A DNA stretch of 64,000 nt from Sphingomonas sp. CFBP 13720 (GTDB taxonomy: Bacteria > Pseudomonadota > Alphaproteobacteria > Sphingomonadales > Sphingomonadaceae): NCBI RefSeq assembly GCF_014842075.1, contig NZ_JACYVA010000008.1:62001-126000 (forward strand), read 5' to 3'. Position 1 is the first letter of the stretch; each line of letters opens with the position of its first letter. The notes under the pieces were generated by a model. That model made no database searches. It saw only the letters and a program-made list of their open reading frames with translations, and was not told the origin of the DNA. This document shows positions 34,812-44,238 of this stretch, piece after piece. Both the position numbers and the translations under genes were made by a program.

Positions 34812-35381
34812 CTACCCGACCGCGCGCTCGCCATGTTCCAGCATGGCGGGGATGACCAGCTCCTCCTCGTCCGCCAGATGCTGGCGCAACATCGCGATCA
34901 GCCGCCCCGAGGCATCGGCGTAGTTGTCCGCCGCCTGTTCGATCCCGGTCCCGGCGAGCGACGCCAGCAGCGTCCGGGCGCGCTCGACGGTGGTCAGCAA
35001 CGCGTCGTGGATCGCATGATGATCACGTTCCAGCAGGTCGAACCCCACCCCCATGCGCGGGTCCAACACCCGGAATCTGGGGAAGTAGGCGGTGTCTTCG
35101 ATCCGGTGATGCGCGTCGAGATGTTGAAGGAAGCCGTTGAGTTCGGGCACGAACCGCCGCTGGAACGCTGCCGGATCGATCTGTCGCCCGCGCAACAGGT
35201 CGGTCGTCGTCGTCAGCGCCGCCGCCTCCGACCGCAAGGTGGCGTGAATGTGCAGCCAGAACGCCGCGAGTTGCCCGTACCGCGGATGCGCCTGCCATCC
35301 GGCCTGCGGATAGCGGTCGCGGAGATAGGCGATTTCCGCCGGCAATCCGCTGCGCCCGGTCAGCGGCAGCGGATCGGTCAC
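34812..35381 (-). CDS. Hemerythrin HHE-domain protein
   Basis: The 189-residue four-helix protein has the histidine/glutamate pattern of a diiron hemerythrin: [50 protein letters not shown] and [20 protein letters not shown]. Such proteins bind O2 or NO or act in iron/oxidative stress. The start is the GTG at 35381, which overlaps the miaB stop as GTGA; the frame runs on upstream inside miaB but that part is not protein-like. Translation is therefore probably coupled to miaB. Confidence 0.88.
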   Translation of the reverse strand: MTDPLPLTGRSGLPAEIAYLRDRYPQAGWQAHPRYGQLAAFWLHIHATLRSEAAALTTTTDLLRGRQIDPAAFQRRFVPELNGFLQHLDAHHRIEDTAYFPRFRVLDPRMGVGFDLLERDHHAIHDALLTTVERARTLLASLAGTGIEQAADNYADASGRLIAMLRQHLADEEELVIPAMLEHGERAVG

Positions 35382-36685
35382 GCGGCGATCCGTACCCGTT
35401 CGACCGCCGACAGCGACAGGGGGCCGGCGGCGACGATATCGACCTCGACCAGATCGCTGATCGCCGCATCGGTGACGAAATGCACCGACTGTAGCCATGG
35501 CGACTTACCGAGCATCTGACCCGGCAACCGGCCCTTGCGTTCGACTAGCACGCGGCAGGTGCGACCGACCGCCGTCGCGTTGAACGCCTGTTGATCGCGC
35601 GCCAACGCCGCCTGCAACCGTTGCAGCCGCTCGTCCATTACCGCCATCGGAACCTCGCCGGCCATCTCGGCGGCGGGGGTGCCGGGGCGCGGGCTGTATT
35701 TGAAACTGAATGCCTGTGCATAGCCGACCGCGTCGATCAGCTGCATCGTTTCCTCGAACTCGGCATCGGTTTCGCCGGGGAAACCGACGATGAAGTCGCC
35801 CGACAGTGCGATGTCGGGCCGGGCCGCCCGGACGCGGTCGAGGATGCGCAGATAGCTGTCGCGGGTGTGGCTGCGGTTCATCGCCTTGAGCACGCGGTCG
35901 CTGCCCGCTTGGACCGGCAGGTGCAGGAACGGCATCAGCTTTTCGACATCGGCATGCGCGTCGATCAACTCCTGCGTCATGTCGTTGGGATGGCTGGTGG
36001 TATAGCGGATGCGCTCTAGCGACGGCACGCGGTCCAGCGCGCGGATCAGTACGTCCAAGCCGCGCCCGTCGGCGTCGGTCCAAGCGTTGACGTTCTGTCC
36101 CAGCAACGTGATCTCGCGCGCGCCGGCATCGACCAGTGCTTTCGCCTCATCGACGATCGCCGCGAACGGCCGGCTGATCTCCGCGCCGCGCGTATAGGGC
36201 ACGACGCAATAGGTGCAGAATTTGTCGCACCCTTCCTGCACCGTCAGGAACGCCGACGGGCCGACGCGGCGGCGGGCGGGCAGGTGGCCGAACTTCGATT
36301 CGGGCGGCATGTCGGTATCGAGCGCGGGCAGGCCCGCCGCCGCATCGGCGACCAGTCGGGGCAGGTTGTGATACGCCTGCGGCCCGACGACCACGTCGAC
36401 CTTCGCCCGGCGCACGATCTCCGCGCCTTCGGCCTGTGCGACGCAACCGGCGATCGCGATCATCGGATCGGCACCGTGTTTGCGCAGGCGGCCGATGTCC
36501 GAATAGACTTTTTCGGTCGCCTTTTCGCGGATGTGACAGGTGTTCAGCACGACCAGATCGGCCGCGTTCGGATCGTCGGTCGCGGTCATGCCCTGCGCCG
36601 CCATCAATTCGGCCATGCGTTCGCCGTCATAGACGTTCATCTGGCAGCCGAACGATTTGACGTGGAAGGTTTTGGGGGTGGTCAT
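35378..36685 (-). CDS. miaB: tRNA-2-methylthio-N6-dimethylallyladenosine synthase MiaB
   Basis: The 435-residue radical-SAM methylthiotransferase starts [20 protein letters not shown], the UPF0004 domain with its three cysteines ([20 protein letters not shown]). The radical SAM motif [15 protein letters not shown] holds the CxxxCxxC cluster. [30 protein letters not shown] and [15 protein letters not shown] follow, with a C-terminal TRAM domain. It thiomethylates i6A37 in tRNA. It heads the conserved minus-strand block miaB-(insert)-phoH-ybeY-corC-(insert)-lnt-metK. Confidence 0.98.
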   Translation of the reverse strand: MTTPKTFHVKSFGCQMNVYDGERMAELMAAQGMTATDDPNAADLVVLNTCHIREKATEKVYSDIGRLRKHGADPMIAIAGCVAQAEGAEIVRRAKVDVVVGPQAYHNLPRLVADAAAGLPALDTDMPPESKFGHLPARRRVGPSAFLTVQEGCDKFCTYCVVPYTRGAEISRPFAAIVDEAKALVDAGAREITLLGQNVNAWTDADGRGLDVLIRALDRVPSLERIRYTTSHPNDMTQELIDAHADVEKLMPFLHLPVQAGSDRVLKAMNRSHTRDSYLRILDRVRAARPDIALSGDFIVGFPGETDAEFEETMQLIDAVGYAQAFSFKYSPRPGTPAAEMAGEVPMAVMDERLQRLQAALARDQQAFNATAVGRTCRVLVERKGRLPGQMLGKSPWLQSVHFVTDAAISDLVEVDIVAAGPLSLSAVERVRIAA

Positions 36686-36753
36686 GCGGTCGGGCTGTAC
36701 CGGATTTGCGGCGTTTTCGGAAGGGCGGGACTATGAGCGTAGAACAGGAAGGC

Positions 36754-37009
36754 TGGGTTCACCCGAAGGAGCGAAGACGCGAAGGAAGAAGTAAGTGATG
36801 GTTCGCGCGGAGGCGCGGAGGCGCGGAGAAGGAAAGAGCGAGAAGCGCGATCGATCGCGTAGCGGTCCCCGATGCTGTCGTGCCTACATCATGGTCCCGC
36901 CGGGGCGGGACGGAAGGAACGTGGCTCTCTCTTTTTCTCTCTGCGCCTCCGCGCCTCCGCGTGAACCCACTTCTTGGCTGCACTTCGCGCCTTCGCGTGA
37001 CTCAGCCCA
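36754..37009. repeat. Long imperfect inverted repeat (REP/palindromic element)
   Basis: Two arms of about 90 bases face each other around a roughly 75-base centre. The core of each arm is 30 bases at 36800-36829 and, inverted, at 36938-36967. The cores are identical apart from two bases and share tandem GGAGGCGC units. Outer parts share GAAGG/GCGAAG and TGGG motifs and inner parts are purine-rich (GAGA, AAAGAG). It fills the gap between miaB (upstream side) and the acyl-CoA ligase gene, whose stop codon lies within the right arm. The centre contains a second small palindrome (cgcgatcgatcgcg). This core recurs in many bacterial genomes in my recollection. Confidence 0.75.
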
Positions 37010-38702
37010 CACCCTCGACCATCAACTCGGCGATCAGATCCTTGCGGCTGAGCTTCCCGATCATCGTCTTGGGCAGCGTCAGCCGGACGACGACCTCGTC
37101 CACCCGTTCGTGCTTGCCCAGTTGCGGGTTCAGCCACGCCTTCAACGCTTCGCCGGTCACGTCGGCATCGGCGGAAAGGGTTACATAGGCGTGCGGGCTT
37201 TCGCCGCGATAGTCGCTGGGCAGCCCGATCACCAGCGCCTCGCGTACGGCGGGATGATGATACAGGACGCGTTCGATCTCGCTGGGGAACACCTTGAACC
37301 CGCCGACCGCGATCATGTCCTTCAGCCGGTCGACGATGCGGATGAAGCCGTCCGCGTCGATCGTCCCCACATCCCCGGTGCGCAGCCAGCGGACGCCGTC
37401 GGCATCGTGGCAAAACGTCGTCTCGTCCGCGTCGGGCCGGTGCCAGTATCCCTGCATGATCTGCGGTCCCGCCACCACGATCTCGCCCGGTTCGTCGGCC
37501 GGGGCGGGGCGGGTCGCGTCTTCCTTGTCGACCAGCCGCACGCGCGTGCCGGGGATCGGCTGGCCGATGGTGCCGGGCCTCTGCGACCCGGCATAGGGAT
37601 TGCACGACACCACGCCCGAGCTTTCGGACAGGCCATAGCCTTCGATCAGCGTCGCGCCGGTCGCGCGTTCGAAGCGGTCCTTGAGTTCGGGCGGCAGCGG
37701 CGCACCGCCCGAGATACAGTGGCGCAGCGACGAGAAGTCGGTGCGTGCCATTCGCGGGTGGTCGATCAGCGCCCGGTACATCGTCGGCACGCCGGGCAGC
37801 GCGGTCGCGCGCGTCCGTTCGATCGCCGCCAGCACCTGTCCGGCGTCGAACCGCGGCAGCATCACGATCTCCCCGCCGGTCGCCACCGTGCGGTTGAGCA
37901 CGCAGGTGTTGGCAAAGACGTGGAACATCGGCAACGCGCCCAGCACCCGGTCCATCACCTTGCCGTTTTCGGGGTCGAGCCACGACACCTGCCGCGCATT
38001 CGCCGACAGGTTGGCGTGGGTCAGCATCGCGCCCTTCGGACTGCCGGTGGTGCCGCCGGTATACTGGATCAGCGCGAGGTCGCGGGTCGGGTCGATCGTC
38101 GGCATCGGGCACGCGCCGTCATTGGCGATCAGCGCGGAAAAGGCGGTAACACGGTCGTCGTCGTGCGGGCGCGGCGTCACTTCGGCCGACCGGAACCAGC
38201 GATAGAACAGCGACTTCGCGGCGGGCAACGCCCCCGCGATCGATCCGACGACCAGCCGTTCGAGCGAGCTTGCGCGAAGGACCGACAGCGCGGTGGGCAA
38301 CAGCGCCGACGCCGACAGCGTGAACAACAGCCGCGTCTGCGAATCCGCGACCTGCGCCGCCAGTTCCTCGACGCTATAGAGCGGGGAGAAATTGACCACC
38401 GTCGCGCCCAGCTTCAGGATGCCGTAATATGCCGCGACGTAATGCGGCACGTTGGGCAGGAACAGGCCGATCCGGTCACCCGGGCCATATCCCAGTTTCC
38501 GCAGACCACATGCCACCCGGTCCGCGCCGTCCTTCGTTTCGGCATAGCTGTATTGCCGGCCCAGAAAGTCGATCAGCGGGGCCGCGCCCAGCCGCTGCGC
38601 CGATGCTTCGAACAGGTCGGTCATCGACATGGGCGGCAGGGGCCGATCCCATGCGACAGGATGGGCGTAGCGGGCGGACGGCGGGGGAGCAGCGCTCATC
38701 AT
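37002..38702 (-). CDS. Long-chain fatty acid-CoA ligase (AMP-binding)
   Basis: The 566-residue adenylate-forming enzyme activates fatty acids as CoA thioesters. The P-loop-like motif is LIQYTGGTTGSPKGAMLTHA, followed by GYGLSESSGVVSCNPY, PGEIVVAGPQIMQGYW, RWLRTGDVGTIDADGFIRIV and the C-terminal DRLKDMIAVGGFKVFPSEIE. The catalytic Lys region is LPKTMIGKLSRKDLI. Start at ATG 38702 (ATGATG; the second is equally possible) with no strong ribosome site. It is likely cytoplasmic and membrane-associated, for beta-oxidation. The gene ends inside the right arm of the inverted repeat. Confidence 0.94.
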   Translation of the reverse strand: MMSAAPPPSARYAHPVAWDRPLPPMSMTDLFEASAQRLGAAPLIDFLGRQYSYAETKDGADRVACGLRKLGYGPGDRIGLFLPNVPHYVAAYYGILKLGATVVNFSPLYSVEELAAQVADSQTRLLFTLSASALLPTALSVLRASSLERLVVGSIAGALPAAKSLFYRWFRSAEVTPRPHDDDRVTAFSALIANDGACPMPTIDPTRDLALIQYTGGTTGSPKGAMLTHANLSANARQVSWLDPENGKVMDRVLGALPMFHVFANTCVLNRTVATGGEIVMLPRFDAGQVLAAIERTRATALPGVPTMYRALIDHPRMARTDFSSLRHCISGGAPLPPELKDRFERATGATLIEGYGLSESSGVVSCNPYAGSQRPGTIGQPIPGTRVRLVDKEDATRPAPADEPGEIVVAGPQIMQGYWHRPDADETTFCHDADGVRWLRTGDVGTIDADGFIRIVDRLKDMIAVGGFKVFPSEIERVLYHHPAVREALVIGLPSDYRGESPHAYVTLSADADVTGEALKAWLNPQLGKHERVDEVVVRLTLPKTMIGKLSRKDLIAELMVEGVG

Positions 38703-38764
38703 CGCAGGGTAGCATGCCGTGCGTGCCGTGCAAGTCGGGTTGCAGAACGCGTAACCGTATCGGG

Positions 38765-40450
38765 TCAGGCCGCGATTGCCAGCGTCCCCGCATGCCGGAT
38801 GCGGTCGCGTCCGGACGCCTTGGCTTCGAACAGTGCCTGATCCGCCCTGCGATACAGTCGCTTCCATGCCGCTTCGTCGTCCAGCGGCCCCTGACAGATG
38901 CCGATGCTGGTCGTGACGCGCAGGTCGAACGGCATCGGGTGGGTACGAACCGCCGTCAGGATCGTTTCCGGGTCGGGCAGCAGGCGGGGATCGCCCAGCA
39001 GCGCAAATTCCTCGCCGCCCATCCGCGCGACCAGTGCTCCGTTGGCATGGGTGCGCAGGATCTGCGCGACCACGCGCAGCACCTCGTCCCCGCCGTCATG
39101 GCCGATCGTGTCGTTGACCTGTTTGAAATGGTCGATGTCGAACAGCATCAGCATGCACGGCCGATCGATCGCCGCCACTTCCGCCATGAACGCACGCCGG
39201 TTCAGCAATCCGGTCAGCGGATCGGTGTCCGCCAGTTCGCGCGTGATCGCTTCCCGGCGGATCGCGGCGTCGCGTTCGCGGCTTAGCAGGCTGAAGCGAT
39301 AGGCGATCGCGAGGCTCGTCAGCAGCGCTTCCGCCGCCATCGCCAGCAAAGTCGAATTGTCGAGCAGGAAACTCCATCCGATCAGGTTCAGGTTCGCCAT
39401 GCCGCGCGCGACCACCATCACCATCGGCGACGCCCACGTCAGCGAAAACAGCCACAGGTGATTGCTCCGCCGCCGCCATGCCCGCCACAACACTGGCAGG
39501 ACGATGAACGGCAGGCTGGCGAAGGCGACCGAATAGGCGCGATCCACGATCCGGATATCGACCGGCGTCGCAACCAGAAAAGCTGCGCCCAGGATCATAA
39601 GTGCGATCGCCGAGGTTTCGACGGCGCGCCCCAGCCATCCTTCGAACACCCGGTCTTCGAAGAAATGGCGACTGAACGCCAGCGCCGCCGCCGCCGCCCA
39701 GCAGAGCGACACGTAATTCAGGGTGATACGGCTGGTATTGGGCATGTCCGGTGCGATCCATGCCAGCGCGCCCGAGGACGACAGTGCATAGATCAACAGG
39801 AACAACAGCATGGCACAGTAATCGAGCTGGAACCGGTGGCGAAGCGCCTTCCACAGCGCCAGATTATAGATCAGCAGCGCGAAACACAGGCCGACGAATC
39901 CGCCGTACAGCGCCACGAGCAGCAGGTCCGACCGGATGCTGGCAGCGTCGTCGGCAATGCGCACGCCGACGACGATGCCGCGCATATTGGCCGATCCGCC
40001 GATCCGCCACAGCAGGCGGTCGAGCGGGACGCCGCGCGTCGCCAACCGGTGTTCGATGATTGCGCCCATCCGGATGTGCCGGCTGATCCCGACCCCGTCG
40101 TTCGACGTGCCGACGATCCGCCCATCCGCATAGCGCGCGTACAATGCCAGTTCGTCCTGCCACAGGCTGCTCTGACGGATGCGCAGGCTGCGCCCCGCCG
40201 TCGCCACATCGGCGGGCGGCACCGACATCGCCCAGTAATCGCCCGGACCCAGCCGGTGCTGCGGCGTCCGGCAATCGAACCGTCCGGGCGACGCCAGCAT
40301 GGCGCGCGGGGTATCGCCAGCAACGACCCGCGCGACGCAGACGTGCAGTTCGGACCCGACGATCCCGGCCTGCGCCCATGCCGGCGATGCGACCAGCGTC
40401 GCCAGCGCAATTAACAGCGCCTTCCAAATATATCGCCAGCCCGGAGCCAT
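38765..40450 (-). CDS. Membrane diguanylate cyclase (7TMR-DISM + GGDEF)
   Basis: The 561-residue protein has a Sec signal (WKALLIALATLVASPAWAQA), a periplasmic sensor of about 150 residues with two or three cysteines, seven membrane segments (LLLVALYGGFVGLCFALLIY onward, 7TMR-DISM type) and a C-terminal GGDEF domain (TDPLTGLLNRRAFMAEV; ARMGGEEFALLG). GGEEF implies active cyclic-di-GMP synthesis. The RxxD inhibitory site expected five residues before it is absent (RTHANGALVARM), so product feedback is probably lost. I chose the ATG at 40450 for the signal peptide; 40465 is an alternative. Confidence 0.9.
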   Translation of the reverse strand: MAPGWRYIWKALLIALATLVASPAWAQAGIVGSELHVCVARVVAGDTPRAMLASPGRFDCRTPQHRLGPGDYWAMSVPPADVATAGRSLRIRQSSLWQDELALYARYADGRIVGTSNDGVGISRHIRMGAIIEHRLATRGVPLDRLLWRIGGSANMRGIVVGVRIADDAASIRSDLLLVALYGGFVGLCFALLIYNLALWKALRHRFQLDYCAMLLFLLIYALSSSGALAWIAPDMPNTSRITLNYVSLCWAAAAALAFSRHFFEDRVFEGWLGRAVETSAIALMILGAAFLVATPVDIRIVDRAYSVAFASLPFIVLPVLWRAWRRRSNHLWLFSLTWASPMVMVVARGMANLNLIGWSFLLDNSTLLAMAAEALLTSLAIAYRFSLLSRERDAAIRREAITRELADTDPLTGLLNRRAFMAEVAAIDRPCMLMLFDIDHFKQVNDTIGHDGGDEVLRVVAQILRTHANGALVARMGGEEFALLGDPRLLPDPETILTAVRTHPMPFDLRVTTSIGICQGPLDDEAAWKRLYRRADQALFEAKASGRDRIRHAGTLAIAA

Positions 40451-40500
40451 GGGCGGACATCCCATGAAATCGGAAAGGATTGGTAAACGCTTATAGAAGG

Positions 40501-40803
40501 TTACTTCGTTGTAACGATTGCAGCGGCCAGTCCGGCGTTCGTGGCTTCCCGCGCCAATGCCTGCATCGCTGCGGCGCCAGTCCCGGCGGGCATCAGCACG
40601 CGGGCCGTCGCCTGTCCCTCGCCCGCCGGTCGGGGGAAGGTCGTGGCACGGGTCGGGCGATGCGCGCCCTGTTGCCGGACGAAAATGCCCACCGCTTCGC
40701 TCGGTCCCGTCACCATCAGTTCGGGGCTGCCCGCCGCAGGTGCCATCCCGCACCCTGCCAGCATTGCCGCCGCCATCACGATCGTCGCCACACCGTTCCG
40801 CAT
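40501..40803 (-). CDS. Small predicted lipoprotein
   Basis: The 100-residue protein has a signal with lipobox LAGC (MRNGVATIVMAAAMLAGCGM). GGGGGACGAGG stands directly before the ATG. The mature part is short with VGIFVRQQGAHRPTRATTFP and QALAREATNAGLAAAIVTTK; it resembles no family I know. It reads in the same direction as the diguanylate cyclase gene 50 bases downstream and could be its operon partner, perhaps a periplasmic modulator, which is inference only. Confidence 0.65.
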   Translation of the reverse strand: MRNGVATIVMAAAMLAGCGMAPAAGSPELMVTGPSEAVGIFVRQQGAHRPTRATTFPRPAGEGQATARVLMPAGTGAAAMQALAREATNAGLAAAIVTTK

Positions 40804-40885
40804 CCTCGTCCCCCAATCGTGCGCCGCCTGTGCGGTCGTCATCGGTCGCGAAGCTGGCATGCGAACGGGTATGAAGCAATGGCGT

Positions 40886-41728
40886 TCAGCCGAGCGCCTC
40901 GTCCAGCAGCCGGGCGAGCCGCAATCCGCCCTTACGCACCTGTTCGCGCGCCACTGGGACCAATGCGGCGACGGTGGCGTCATCCAGCCGGATGCGTCCA
41001 TCGCCCACCGGTGCACACGGATCGCCGCCCAACGCCGTTGCATAGGCATAGTCGCGGCTGATCGCCCAGCTGTCGCGGCTCCAGTCAGCCACCGATCCAC
41101 CCTGAACCGCCATGCGTTCGGCTGGACTATAGGTGCGCAGGATCGTCGGCGGTGTCGATATCGCCCGTTCGGCCAGTGGGCCGTCCCAGATCGAATGCAG
41201 GTTGAACCGCGCCGGACCATAGATGCCGTAGTCGCCACGCACGCGATTGCCGCCCAGATCGCCGCGATCGCCGGCATGCAGCGGCATGTGCAAGTCGCCG
41301 ACAAAATGGATCAGGAACGCCAGCGCCATCACCCGTTCGCGCATCGGCACGCTACGGTCCTTCAACAGCTTCACGTCGCGTTCGATCTGCGCCGACACGC
41401 AATTGCCGTCCCGGCATGCGGATTTCAGCTCGAACGGACGACATACGTCGACATTCTGATAATGCCACGCATCGGCATAGCTGAACCGTTCGCCCAGCGG
41501 CTTGACGCAATCCGCCCACACGCTCGCCTGCTCGATCGTCCGGGCGGGACATGCCGGGGTTTCCAGCAACGCCTGATGCCGAAGGATCGCCGCGATCGCC
41601 GCACGCGTGGCGGGCGTGACGTTCAGTTGCGCGATCTTCGCCACGCTTTCATGTCCATATTCCCAATAGGCATGCGCCGGTGACGCGGCAAACAACAGGC
41701 TGACGGCTAGGATAAGGCGGCGAATCAT
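40886..41728 (-). CDS. S1/P1-type nuclease
   Basis: The 280-residue secreted zinc nuclease has a signal ending SPAHA, so the mature protein begins near YWEYGHESVAKIAQ, providing the Trp and first His ligands of the trinuclear zinc site. HYQNVDVCRPFE, LIHFVGDLHMPLHAGDRGDL and NLHSIWDG supply the remaining His/Asp ligands. Paired cysteines (CPAR and ADCVK; CRPFE and CRDGNC) fit the known disulphides. It degrades single-stranded nucleic acid and removes 3'-phosphates. Confidence 0.93.
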   Translation of the reverse strand: MIRRLILAVSLLFAASPAHAYWEYGHESVAKIAQLNVTPATRAAIAAILRHQALLETPACPARTIEQASVWADCVKPLGERFSYADAWHYQNVDVCRPFELKSACRDGNCVSAQIERDVKLLKDRSVPMRERVMALAFLIHFVGDLHMPLHAGDRGDLGGNRVRGDYGIYGPARFNLHSIWDGPLAERAISTPPTILRTYSPAERMAVQGGSVADWSRDSWAISRDYAYATALGGDPCAPVGDGRIRLDDATVAALVPVAREQVRKGGLRLARLLDEALG

Positions 41729-41779
41729 GGGCTTGGCCTTATCGACTGGCCCGGCTCGTGCAAACCGTGGACATGACGC

Positions 41780-42718
41780 CTACCCTTCATCGCCATAGAT
41801 CGCGACGCGGCGGGGGCCGCCGGCCTGTACCTTTCCGCGGTACATGCCGGGTGTCGTGAAGTTCCACGCAAGGTCGCCATCGGGGCCGACGACGATCACG
41901 CCGCCGCTGCCGCCCAGCGCGAGGGTTTCGGACAGCACCGTGTCGGCGGCGGCCGCAAGCGTTTCGCCGAGGAAGCGGATGCGCGCTGCGATCTCGTGCG
42001 CGACGCCAATGCGGATGAAGAATTCGCCCGCGCCAGTCGCGGATACGGCGCAGGCGCGGTCGTCGGCGATCGTACCCGCGCCGATTAGCGGGGAATCGCC
42101 GATCCGTCCCCATCGTTTGCCGGTGACGCCGCCGGTCGATGTCGCGGCGGCGACATGCCCTGCCGCGTCGCACGCCACCGCGCCGACCGTGCCGTATTTC
42201 ATGTCGACGTCGAACCATCCGTCGGGATTGGCTTTCATCGCGTCGAGTTGTGCGCGGCGTTCGTCGATCGCAAACCATTCGGGTCCGACCTGTTCGACGC
42301 CGTGTTCGGCGGCGAAGACGTCCGCGCCCTTGCCGGCCAGCAGGACGTGCGGGCTGTGCTCCATCACCGCGCGCGCCAGCGTCACCGGATTGCGCGAACG
42401 CGTCACGCCGGCGACGGCGCCTGCCTTGCGCGTCGCGCCGTCCATGATCGCGGCGTCGAGTTCGTTGTCGCCATCGAAGGTGAACACCGCGCCGCGCCCC
42501 GAATTGAACGTGGGATCGTCTTCCAGCACGCGCACGGCGGCCTCGACCGCGTCCAGTGCGGTGCCGCCCGTCGCGAGCACCGCTTCCCCCGCCTGCAACG
42601 CGGCGTCCAGCCCGGCGCGCGCGGCGGCATCGGTAGCGTCATTCACGGTGTCGCGGGTCAGGATGCCGGCGCCGCCATGCACCATCAGGGTCCAGCGGGC
42701 GGGGGTCGGATCGGTCAT
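41780..42718 (-). CDS. Isoaspartyl peptidase / plant-type L-asparaginase
   Basis: The 312-residue Ntn-hydrolase starts RWTLMVHGGAGILTRDTVND, the family start. The autocleavage site is MKYGTVGAVACDAAGHVAAA with Thr177 as the nucleophile of the beta subunit. GVTGKRWGRIGDSPLIGAGT is the substrate loop. It hydrolyses beta-aspartyl dipeptides and L-asparagine. It is divergent from ispG, sharing a 93-base promoter gap. Confidence 0.95.
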   Translation of the reverse strand: MTDPTPARWTLMVHGGAGILTRDTVNDATDAAARAGLDAALQAGEAVLATGGTALDAVEAAVRVLEDDPTFNSGRGAVFTFDGDNELDAAIMDGATRKAGAVAGVTRSRNPVTLARAVMEHSPHVLLAGKGADVFAAEHGVEQVGPEWFAIDERRAQLDAMKANPDGWFDVDMKYGTVGAVACDAAGHVAAATSTGGVTGKRWGRIGDSPLIGAGTIADDRACAVSATGAGEFFIRIGVAHEIAARIRFLGETLAAAADTVLSETLALGGSGGVIVVGPDGDLAWNFTTPGMYRGKVQAGGPRRVAIYGDEG

Positions 42719-42811
42719 GCAAGTTCCTTCGCGGCGGCTGCGTCTTTCGCGTGAAGCAATGCCGGGCTATATCGGTTCGCGATACCCCCTGTGTTGTAGC
42801 GAGAATTCCGC

Positions 42812-43936
42812 ATGTCGATCCGCCCGTGGCGCGATATCCACCGTCGCCAGAGCCGCCAGATCATGGTCGGCAACGTCCCCGTGGGCGGCGACGCGCCGGT
42901 CACGGTGCAGACGATGACGAACACCGATACGTCCGACGCGGTGGCGACGATCGACCAGATCCGCCGGTGCGAGGACGCCGGTGCGGACATCATCCGCGTA
43001 TCGTGTCCCGACGTGCCAAGCACCGCCGCGCTCCGCCAGATCGTCCGGGCATCACGCGTGCCGATCGTCGCTGACATCCATTTCCACTACAAACGCGCGC
43101 TGGAAGCGGCCGATGCTGGTGCCGCATGCCTGCGCATCAATCCCGGCAATATCGGATCGAACGATCGCGTGGCGGAGGTCGTCCGCGCCGCAAAGGCGAA
43201 TGGCTGCGCGATCCGCATCGGGGTCAATGGCGGCAGCCTCGAAAAGCATCTGCTCGAAAAATATGGCGAGCCGTGCCCCGACGCGCTGGTCGAAAGCGCG
43301 ATGGATCATATCAAGCTGTTGCAGGACCACGACTTCCACGAATTCAAGGTTGCGGTGAAGGCGTCCGATCTGTTCCTCGCGGTCGCCGCCTATCAGCAAC
43401 TGGCCGACATGGTCGACTGCCCGTTGCATCTCGGCATTACCGAGGCGGGCGGCTTCGTCGGCGGTACGGTCAAGTCGTCGATCGGGATGGGATCGCTGCT
43501 GTGGTACGGTATCGGCGACACGATCCGCGTTTCGCTGTCGGCTGAGCCGGAAGAGGAAGTGCGCGTCGGGTTCGAGATTCTCAAGGCGCTGGGCATCCGC
43601 AATCGCGGGGTCCGCGTGGTGTCGTGCCCGTCCTGCGCGCGGCAGGGGTTCGACGTGATCCGCACGGTACAGGCGCTGGAAGAGCGGTTGCAGCATATCC
43701 GTACGCCGATGTCGCTCAGCGTGCTGGGCTGCGTCGTTAACGGCCCGGGCGAAGCGCGTGAAACCGATATCGGTATTACCGGCGGCGGCAACGGGCGGCA
43801 CATGGTCTATCTGTCGGGCGTGACCGACCATCATGTGCAGGACGCCGACATGATCGAGCATATCGTCAAACTGGTCGAGGCCAAGGCGGCGGAGATCGAC
43901 GCAGCGAACGCGGCGCTGCCGCAGGCGGCGGAGTAG
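42812..43936 (+). CDS. ispG: 4-hydroxy-3-methylbut-2-en-1-yl diphosphate synthase
   Basis: The 374-residue iron-sulphur enzyme of the MEP isoprenoid pathway starts [20 protein letters not shown]. The three cluster cysteines are in [12 protein letters not shown] and [40 protein letters not shown] and [20 protein letters not shown] are typical. It is the flavodoxin-dependent bacterial form by length and lack of a large insert. It has its own promoter facing the asparaginase gene. Confidence 0.98.
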   Translation: MSIRPWRDIHRRQSRQIMVGNVPVGGDAPVTVQTMTNTDTSDAVATIDQIRRCEDAGADIIRVSCPDVPSTAALRQIVRASRVPIVADIHFHYKRALEAADAGAACLRINPGNIGSNDRVAEVVRAAKANGCAIRIGVNGGSLEKHLLEKYGEPCPDALVESAMDHIKLLQDHDFHEFKVAVKASDLFLAVAAYQQLADMVDCPLHLGITEAGGFVGGTVKSSIGMGSLLWYGIGDTIRVSLSAEPEEEVRVGFEILKALGIRNRGVRVVSCPSCARQGFDVIRTVQALEERLQHIRTPMSLSVLGCVVNGPGEARETDIGITGGGNGRHMVYLSGVTDHHVQDADMIEHIVKLVEAKAAEIDAANAALPQAAE

Positions 43937-44238
43937 GCGAAAGAGTTTTTCGACGCCCCGAACTTTGCGTTCCGACCCGACGCCGATCCGTTCGCTTCGG
44001 GTAGCGTCGGGCATGTCGTTACGAGGTATCGGGAACGAATTGTTCCGGGTACCGCGTTCTCGACAGGATGGAATCGAACGGGGAGGGGGTAACGTCCGAC
44101 CTCGACGCCGGGTCAGGAAAATGCCGGTAAGCCGGGCCGTCATCCATTCGCTTCCGGTCGCTATCTGCCTGTGGCGTCGACTACATGTTTCTTGCAGACG
44201 CCCTGTCGTCGGGATCGCCCGACCGGCGCGGCGAACGA
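43937..44238. other. Intergenic region after ispG with a hairpin at 43976-44011
   Basis: About 300 bases between convergent genes. CCCGACGC (43976-43983) and GCGTCGGG (44004-44011) form a perfect 8-bp stem with a 20-base loop, a possible terminator without a T-tract. A smaller dyad (GGAAC/GTTCC) lies at about 44032-44046. No open frame here looks like a protein. Confidence 0.45.
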
